A stretch of 64,000 nt of DNA from a virus. Position 1 is the stretch's first letter. Each line of letters begins with the position of its first letter. Positions 58,986 to 64,000 of this stretch are shown in pieces. The notes beneath the pieces were generated by a model that ran no database searches, was not told where the DNA came from, and was given only the letters and a program-made list of their open reading frames with translations. The translations under genes were made by a program, and so were the position numbers. The DNA lies in the IMG/VR virus record IMGVR_UViG_3300025313_000008, positions 34,400 to 98,399 of that record, one strand, 5' to 3'.

Positions 58986-59104
58986 AGTTTTAATCTCCTA
59001 ATAATATATGACAATTCATGAGCAAATTTGTAATCTAGCTTATGCAACATGTAAATTCTAATATTCCATGTAAGAACTTTTTCTAGTTGTTTATCTTTAT
59101 TCAC
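58982..59104 (-). CDS. 40-aa basic helical protein, GTG start
   Basis: Begins with GTG at 59104, overlapping the stop of the 42-aa gene. It is basic and helical (WNIRIYMLHKLDYKFAHELSY). Its stop overlaps the next ATG, so it is part of a coupled chain. Confidence 0.55.
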   Translation of the reverse strand: MNKDKQLEKVLTWNIRIYMLHKLDYKFAHELSYIIRRLKL

Positions 59105-59225
59105 GATAAAACTCCTCGATTTGCATACATTGTTGTATAAAGTAATTAAATGTTGACTTTCCCTGTGTATATCTATTTAGTTCTCTTTGAAGCTTTTTGA
59201 TCTCCTTTTTCTTATCTTCACTCAT
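59097..59225 (-). CDS. 42-aa basic helical protein
   Basis: Short charged helix (DKKKEIKKLQRELNRY) with one Cys. It overlaps both neighbours by 8 nt. No family. Confidence 0.58.
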   Translation of the reverse strand: MSEDKKKEIKKLQRELNRYTQGKSTFNYFIQQCMQIEEFYRE

Positions 59226-59436
59226 TGTCTTTTGCCTCTTTTAGTTCTTCATTCAAGTTCTTTATCTTTGTTGATATCCTACCCGTTATATATGATAAAA
59301 ATGTTGACTTTGCTGAATCGTCTAACTCTAAAAACGGTACAATGATTTCTTTATACATATCATCAAACCCTTCTAACTCCTTGTAAAGATATTTTTCCAC
59401 ATACAAATTTGCCAACACAACAGCTAAGTTTTGCAT
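59218..59436 (-). CDS. 72-aa helical protein
   Basis: The ATG at 59436 shares a base with the stop of the 31-aa gene (TAATG), so it is preferred to an in-frame TTG at 59469. All-helical (ANLYVEKYLYKELEGF and ITGRISTKIKNLNEELKEA). Unknown. Confidence 0.62.
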   Translation of the reverse strand: MQNLAVVLANLYVEKYLYKELEGFDDMYKEIIVPFLELDDSAKSTFLSYITGRISTKIKNLNEELKEAKDNE

Positions 59437-59531
59437 TATGAAATACCTCTTGTTCTTATATTCTTCCAATAAGCATTTCTTGATGCTTGTTTTCTTTTAC
59501 AATCATGGCATGTTTCTGGATTATGATTCAT
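59436..59531 (-). CDS. 31-aa basic peptide with CHDC
   Basis: CHDCKRKQ near the N-terminus followed by aromatic/basic residues; it resembles the HNH-associated 'CxxCRR' knuckle seen in small phage proteins. It sits between coupled genes. Confidence 0.5.
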   Translation of the reverse strand: MNHNPETCHDCKRKQASRNAYWKNIRTRGIS

Positions 59532-59532
59532 T

Positions 59533-59658
59533 CTAAATCTCCTCAAATTCCCTCTTATATGCGTGATTTGCTATAAACTCTAAACACTTCTCAATGTTTT
59601 CGCCCTTTACATAAAAGTGATTAGTTTCTCCTACAGTTATTCTCATACTAGTGGTCAT
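59533..59658 (-). CDS. 41-aa hypothetical protein
   Basis: Strand-strand-helix miniature (MRITVGETNHFYVKG then a helix). ATGA overlap with the 43-aa gene. No family. Confidence 0.55.
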   Translation of the reverse strand: MTTSMRITVGETNHFYVKGENIEKCLEFIANHAYKREFEEI

Positions 59659-59786
59659 TTTAATATTCTCCTATTTAATTCGTCTTCAAATCCTATGTTT
59701 TGAAGTGTTAAATTTTCAATCTCTTTGTTATTTTCTTCCATTAGTTTTAATATGTATTCAGTAGACGCTTCTTCCAACTCAGTCAT
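59655..59786 (-). CDS. 43-aa acidic helical protein
   Basis: Entirely helical with many Glu/Asn (LEEASTEYILKLMEENNKEI). Coupled on both sides. Unknown. Confidence 0.55.
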   Translation of the reverse strand: MTELEEASTEYILKLMEENNKEIENLTLQNIGFEDELNRRILK

Positions 59787-59919
59787 TTTTCTTTACCTCT
59801 TCAACTTCAAATAATCCACATGGATCAGGCATAACCATTTCTCCAAGTTGATCAATAGCGTCATCCCTATCTTTTGCTTCTATCTCTATTGGGTGCATAT
59901 AGACTTTGAAAATCTTCAA
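59779..59919 (-). CDS. 46-aa hypothetical protein, TTG start
   Basis: No ATG is in frame near the start; a TTG at 59919 with AGAGGTAA eight bases upstream is the best start, one of the few Shine-Dalgarno-like cases here. Sequence includes IEIEAKDRDDAIDQLGE. It heads the coupled chain down to 58.8 kb. Confidence 0.5.
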   Translation of the reverse strand: MKIFKVYMHPIEIEAKDRDDAIDQLGEMVMPDPCGLFEVEEVKKND

Positions 59920-59994
59920 TTCTTTGTTACCTCTTTTTTCTTCAAGTCGCTTTTACACTCAAAATTAGTGTGTAGTAATAAAAAGTGAGATTGA

Positions 59995-60138
59995 TTAGTC
60001 ATAAGTATCCATCCTTGCATCATTCCATGCTTCTGCACGATCTTGTCTACATCCATCACACATGGATTCAAAGTCGTCTTCATCACATGTTTTATATCCG
60101 TAAGGACATGTTATAAGTTCTTCTTCCTTTTGATTCAT
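59995..60138 (-). CDS. 47-aa Cys-rich acidic protein
   Basis: Four Cys (CPYGYKTC...CDGC) in an acidic background, likely a single zinc site. The ATG at 60138 lies 8 nt after the AGTATATAG box of a class A promoter; an ATG at 60192 would fall inside the promoter and is rejected. Confidence 0.7.
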   Translation of the reverse strand: MNQKEEELITCPYGYKTCDEDDFESMCDGCRQDRAEAWNDARMDTYD

Positions 60139-60145
60139 ATTATAC

Positions 60146-60176
60146 CTATATACTGTGGGGTATATAAATGCTTGTT
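60146..60176 (-). promoter_or_regulatory. Class A promoter before the 47-aa gene
   Basis: On the minus strand AACAAGCATTTATATACC, CCACAG and AGTATATAG. It is identical over the 31-nt core to the promoter at 60860-60890. Confidence 0.85.
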
Positions 60177-60179
60177 TTT

Positions 60180-60368
60180 TCATTTTGAACACTCCTTACA
60201 TTTACAAGTAAATCCGATAAACTGGTTTTTATGCATACGAATTATTTGAGCACTTTCAGCACGAAGTAAACAATCATTACACATACAGTCAGATATATGG
60301 TTCTCACATTTTTTGTTAAGAGTTTCATGATGAAATCTCACCATTGCACTATATTCATTTATATTCAT
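60180..60368 (-). CDS. 62-aa zinc-finger protein
   Basis: CMCNDC (~28-33) and TCKCKEC (~54-60), with His nearby, form a Cys-rich zinc site. The ATG at 60368 overlaps the previous stop (ATGA) and is preferred to a GTG at 60401. Last gene of the operon that starts at 60852. Confidence 0.68.
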   Translation of the reverse strand: MNINEYSAMVRFHHETLNKKCENHISDCMCNDCLLRAESAQIIRMHKNQFIGFTCKCKECSK

Positions 60369-60538
60369 TCTGCGTGTCTCTCCCCAAATGTTTTCATCCA
60401 CTTTGTTAATAAATTCCCTGCTTCTTGTGGTTCAACATCAAATTCCTCAACTATATAAGGTCTTGCTCCAAACATATTAGTTACTCCAGATTCCCTAAGA
60501 TCGTCTAGGAATTCAAATACTTGCTCTTCATCTACCAT
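60365..60538 (-). CDS. 57-aa acidic protein
   Basis: Helical and acidic (VFEFLDDLRESGVTNMFGARPYIVEEF). The pattern GVTNMFGARPYIVEEF resembles a short phage/plasmid motif of unknown role. ATGA overlap downstream; 15-nt gap upstream. Confidence 0.62.
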   Translation of the reverse strand: MVDEEQVFEFLDDLRESGVTNMFGARPYIVEEFDVEPQEAGNLLTKWMKTFGERHAE

Positions 60539-60553
60539 TACCTACACCTCCTT

Positions 60554-60721
60554 CTAACATTTAATGTACCTTCCTTGTTTTAATTCACTTTGTAATACTG
60601 GCACTATATAATCTTCATGAACTACTGTATAATATCTATCAGTTTGTTTTTTCTTTATAATTTCCCAATCGCTTCCATGATCTTCAGTATCAAATATCTT
60701 AAATGCTATGTATTTGGTCAT
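60554..60721 (-). CDS. 55-aa hypothetical protein
   Basis: Alpha/beta peptide starting with MTKYIAFKIFDTEDHG and a later strand (YYTVVHEDYIVPVL). ATGA overlap with the first gene of the operon. Unknown. Confidence 0.6.
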   Translation of the reverse strand: MTKYIAFKIFDTEDHGSDWEIIKKKQTDRYYTVVHEDYIVPVLQSELKQGRYIKC

Positions 60722-60852
60722 TTTCTCAAGTCCTTTTTTACTTGATCTAAAAGACTTAGAAATTCGTCTCTAGTTTTTGGAACTTCAATTCCTGCTTTAT
60801 TCATGGCACTTAGGAAAATCCTATTTCCATCAATTACCTTTGTTTGTTTCAT
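60718..60852 (-). CDS. 44-aa basic protein, first gene of a class A operon
   Basis: A short helical, basic protein with RDEFLSLLDQVKKDL. The ATG lies 8 nt after the AGTATATAG box of the class A promoter, implying a leaderless transcript. Three coupled genes follow. Confidence 0.62.
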   Translation of the reverse strand: MKQTKVIDGNRIFLSAMNKAGIEVPKTRDEFLSLLDQVKKDLRK

Positions 60853-60859
60853 GATATAC

Positions 60860-60890
60860 CTATATACTGTGGGGTATATAAATGCTTGTT
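60860..60890 (-). promoter_or_regulatory. Class A promoter of the 60.85-kb operon
   Basis: On the minus strand AACAAGCATTTATATACC, then CCACAGTATATAGG, ATG at 60852. It lies directly behind the LamG adhesin gene. Confidence 0.85.
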
Positions 60891-60904
60891 TGTTCACTTT
60901 ATTG

Positions 60905-63900
60905 CTACACTAATGTCCAAACAGATTGCCACCAATCTGGATCGCTTCCATCGTTTTGCACTGTTCCATTTTTATATAGATAGTTAAGCCAACCTTTTAC
61001 CCTATGTTTCTTTCCTAAGAAACCCCATTCTAGTTCAACTTCCGTTATTTCCCTTATTTCATCCGTTATCTCATCTCCTGTAAGACCTAGTGGGTTTTCC
61101 ACTAATACTCTTATAATGAGATCACCAATATCTCTGAATAAACCAAAGTCTCCCGATAATACAATCCTAGCATCTATTAAGAATAATTTTGCTGGTGGAG
61201 CGAATGGTAATCCGTCTATTATAAATGTTTTATTTAAGACTAATGGTACTACAAGTCTAGCATTTACTAAAAATAATTTTGCTGGTGGAGCATATGGTAT
61301 TCCATCTATGGTAAATGTTTTGCTTGGTCGTGATAATATATTGGTTGCATTTACATAACCATAGTCTTGAGTTGTTCCTGATAGATATTGAGAAACAGTT
61401 GGTGAAACAAATTCCCAAGTTCCTATACTAGATACAGTTACATCTTTTATGAAAAGACTAGTATTGTTACCAGCGTTAGCATCGTCCAATCCAAAACCCA
61501 CTGTAATAAAGTCTTCTGTAGATCCTGCATAATTAATATCTTCACCATTTATAGTAAATGTGGCTTCTGGAGTAGGATTAGTAATTGGTAATGAACCCAA
61601 ACTGCCTATTCCTTTAAATACATCTGCACTGTTGGTAGGAAAATCAACCAATGATGTTGCATCATAATCACCATCCGCTATAAAAAAGAAAGTACCAGCA
61701 TTTGTTGTAGGAAATTCTTCTATAGTTATTGATATATCACTTCCTCTTCCCCCAATTAAACTCATGTCGTCTATTGTTCCATTAATCTCGTTAGCCGATC
61801 CTCCTACTTCTGATAAACTTAGTAATTTGATATAACGTAAACCTATTAATGTTGATGGAATTGAAACTATTTGTGTTTCGACTAATGTTGTATAAAGTGC
61901 ATCAGAATAAAGAGAAATTGTAGCTGTTGTAGCACTAGTTCTTTTAATTTTAACATAAAATATTCCAGCTACGGGTGCTGTAGCAAAATCTTGTACATTA
62001 ACATTCCATGATCCATTATTGGCATACATAGCCTGAATCTTACTACTAATGCTATCACATCTTATATTTATTCCAAAAGAATCACTTACTCCTAAGTAAT
62101 TAGATGTACTATCTGATAATAGAATTGAAAGAGCCTGAATATTAGGTGAACTAGCAATAAAAACATCAATATCAAGTTTAAATCTAAATTCCCATTCTGT
62201 ATCCGATATACTTCCAATACCAAGATCATAATACAATACTTCTGTAAACCCGAAATCAGTATCAAAGTCAATAGTTCCTCCTCCTGTATCAACATTTAAT
62301 GCAGAGGAATTGGTTGTAGTCCAACCTGTAGCACTAGAGAAATCAAAACTAAATATATCTCCTCCCTCAATTAAATCGGATTTTCTAAACACTTTGAAAA
62401 TATGTCCATGTCCATATCCTAAACCAGCCGTAGAACCGCTATGTATTTCAAATCTATTAGGAGAAGCAACTTCAGATAAAAATGTAAAATCTGGAGTTAA
62501 TGGTACGGTATAATTATAATGTTCCCTAAATTGCCAAGTTGCACTAATAGTTACTAATACTGCATCTACCAAAACTGTTATTGAACTTGCTGGTGCTTCT
62601 ACGCATGAATCACCATAAATTCCATGTGCAGATCCAGAATTATATAATGTACTTATTTCAGCATCTGTTAGTTCTCTTCTCCAAATAGAATATTCATCAA
62701 GTTTTCCATCTAAAGCACTAGAAATTGGTGTACTAATTCTATTTAAAATTCTCACTGCATTGTTGCTTGTAGTAAAGCCAACTGCGGTTCCTGTGTTAGA
62801 TTCATAAAGTTTAACAGAACCATCTACTGATGACCATACTTGATTAGTTGATGCTTTATATCCAAATGTTATCATGTGCCATAAGAAATCTAGTGGATAC
62901 ATATTTAAAAATGAAAATCCTGAATTATTACCACCCCCACATTTGTAAACTTCTCCGTTTCCAGAAGAAAAGTTTCTTACTCTTGGTGTGATAAATCCAC
63001 TACTTAATGTGATTTCTAATCCTGTATTAGAACCTGTACTATTTGCACTATTTAATAACCAAAAGAATCCATTATCATCGCTTTTTTGCCAAATATTTAT
63101 AGACCAATCACCTGTTTTATCAGTAATAAATGAACCTAATGATGTAGATGTATCCAATGGAACCATAGCACTGCCTATACCAGTTCCTTCTACTGCAAAT
63201 CCTTGACATGGAACTATTGAAGATACACCGCGAACCAACCCAAGTGGAGTTATATCCCAACTACTTCCCCCTGAAGCCAAAGCTTCTGAATTATTTATAT
63301 AATCCAATGTTGTTTCTTCAAATTTCCAATATGCTACTAAACCCATATCATCTACATTGGCTAAGTCATTAAATTCAAAGTCATCGAAAGTACCATCTAT
63401 TGCTCCTGTACCTGAAAACGTAACATCATTCATTAATTTTAAATATCTTAATCCTAATGTTCCAGATAACGCTGAAGTTGTTTGTGTTTCTGAAGGAGTT
63501 GTATATGTATTATCTGGATATAAACTAACAGTTCCTGTATTACTATCACGTTTCATTTCTACATAATAAGTTGTTACAGATGGTATTGTTGAAAATGTAG
63601 CATCGTTTGAAGCTAATTTAGGTTGCTCACCATTTGGAGTTTTTATAAGGAAAAACTTATTAGTTTGATCTATAGCCAAATAAAAGAAAAATCCATCTTG
63701 TGGATTATCTGCCCCACTTATAGCATCTTCATCAAAGAGTCCTATGTAAAGTCTTTTATCTATTGCACCACTTGTTCCGCCATCCAAATTAGTTATATCT
63801 AATTTATATCTTATTCTCCAGTGATTTGAAGTGATTGCTGGTACTGTGGTTCCATTCCAAAACTGAACATCGGCAATAGTTCCTTGAAAGTTTCCTGTCT

Positions 63901-64000
63901 GTGTAACTGTTGACTGATTCATTATTTTTATATATCTTAAACCAGTAACTCCAACTGGACAAGTTCCTGTTGCACTTACTATAGATACTGTATATTCTGG
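60905..64000 (-). CDS. LamG-domain adhesin/fibre, N-terminus beyond the window
   Basis: At least 1031 residues; the frame is still open at 64000. The codons upstream of the first in-window ATG (63922) continue the repeat pattern (VGVTGLRYIKIMN), so that ATG is internal. Two types of jelly-roll domain are seen, one ending in LDGKLDEYSIWRRELTDAEISTLYN (canonical LamG). Near the C-terminus are FT[IV]DG[IL]PxAPPAKLFL[IV][ND]AR repeats that match the giant fibre. Probably a host-attachment protein. Confidence 0.85.
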   Translation of the reverse strand, partial: PEYTVSIVSATGTCPVGVTGLRYIKIMNQSTVTQTGNFQGTIADVQFWNGTTVPAITSNHWRIRYKLDITNLDGGTSGAIDKRLYIGLFDEDAISGADNPQDGFFFYLAIDQTNKFFLIKTPNGEQPKLASNDATFSTIPSVTTYYVEMKRDSNTGTVSLYPDNTYTTPSETQTTSALSGTLGLRYLKLMNDVTFSGTGAIDGTFDDFEFNDLANVDDMGLVAYWKFEETTLDYINNSEALASGGSSWDITPLGLVRGVSSIVPCQGFAVEGTGIGSAMVPLDTSTSLGSFITDKTGDWSINIWQKSDDNGFFWLLNSANSTGSNTGLEITLSSGFITPRVRNFSSGNGEVYKCGGGNNSGFSFLNMYPLDFLWHMITFGYKASTNQVWSSVDGSVKLYESNTGTAVGFTTSNNAVRILNRISTPISSALDGKLDEYSIWRRELTDAEISTLYNSGSAHGIYGDSCVEAPASSITVLVDAVLVTISATWQFREHYNYTVPLTPDFTFLSEVASPNRFEIHSGSTAGLGYGHGHIFKVFRKSDLIEGGDIFSFDFSSATGWTTTNSSALNVDTGGGTIDFDTDFGFTEVLYYDLGIGSISDTEWEFRFKLDIDVFIASSPNIQALSILLSDSTSNYLGVSDSFGINIRCDSISSKIQAMYANNGSWNVNVQDFATAPVAGIFYVKIKRTSATTATISLYSDALYTTLVETQIVSIPSTLIGLRYIKLLSLSEVGGSANEINGTIDDMSLIGGRGSDISITIEEFPTTNAGTFFFIADGDYDATSLVDFPTNSADVFKGIGSLGSLPITNPTPEATFTINGEDINYAGSTEDFITVGFGLDDANAGNNTSLFIKDVTVSSIGTWEFVSPTVSQYLSGTTQDYGYVNATNILSRPSKTFTIDGIPYAPPAKLFLVNARLVVPLVLNKTFIIDGLPFAPPAKLFLIDARIVLSGDFGLFRDIGDLIIRVLVENPLGLTGDEITDEIREITEVELEWGFLGKKHRVKGWLNYLYKNGTVQNDGSDPDWWQSVWTLV

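Noticed and set aside
1-64000. tRNA genes, rRNA, insertion sequences, attachment sites, replication origin
   Set aside because: No cloverleaf, transposase, paired direct repeats or obvious origin-like iterons were recognised by eye. A covariance-model scan and a skew plot would be needed to exclude them.

Overview
The window reads as about 64 kb of the AT-rich genome of a tailed virus (HK97-type head, probably a long non-contractile tail) that infects an archaeon. The replication proteins are archaeal: an MCM helicase, a PCNA clamp and a RadA recombinase. Many genes start about 22-30 nt downstream of a TATA box with no room for a leader, as expected for leaderless archaeal transcripts. Head and tail genes lie in the usual tailed-virus order. 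A Nitrososphaerota (ammonia-oxidising) host is my best guess, from base composition and a small secreted Cys-rich protein, but this is inference. All genes but one are on the minus strand, so transcription runs from high to low coordinates. No tRNA, rRNA, CRISPR array, insertion sequence or integrase was recognised. Terminase and DNA polymerase are not visible and presumably lie outside the window.

Right to left: (1) 64.0-60.9 kb is a LamG-type adhesin cut by the window edge. (2) 60.9-49.2 kb holds about 50 very small genes, mostly joined by ATGA or TAATG overlaps. Many encode zinc-ribbon microproteins. Among them are PCNA, a MazG-like and a DUF5664-type nucleotide hydrolase, a secreted HExxH metalloprotein, a SLOG-fold protein and small membrane proteins. 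(3) 49.2-42.8 kb has a calcineurin-type phosphoesterase, a winged-helix regulator, two holin-like membrane proteins and small virion-like proteins, three of which share an MPGR N-terminus. (4) 42.8-32.6 kb has two huge fibre proteins built from an 'FTxDAxL' repeat, LamG-like domains and a beta-propeller. (5) 32.5-23.6 kb is the head module: portal, S78-type protease and major capsid protein. (6) 23.5-10.2 kb has the lone plus-strand gene, a DUF932-like gene and the connector/tail module. (7) 10.2-0 kb has RadA, a nicotinamide phosphoribosyltransferase operon, MCM and a NadR-like P-loop kinase.

The most striking observation is that the 1395-residue portal protein ends in a RelA/SpoT-type nucleotide pyrophosphotransferase domain with its catalytic motifs intact, joined by a long acidic low-complexity linker. 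A portal carrying an alarmone-synthetase-like domain suggests an enzyme built into the virion.

Two promoter classes are visible. Class A is a 31-nt element (AACAA, a TTTATATACC TATA box, then AGTATATAG next to the start). It precedes the MCM/kinase operon (weaker match), the NAMPT operon, the DUF932-like gene and several microprotein operons. Class B is a 30-nt element, 28/30 identical between its two copies, upstream of the major capsid gene and of a virion-like gene at 44.4 kb. This suggests separate timing for takeover/replication and structural genes.
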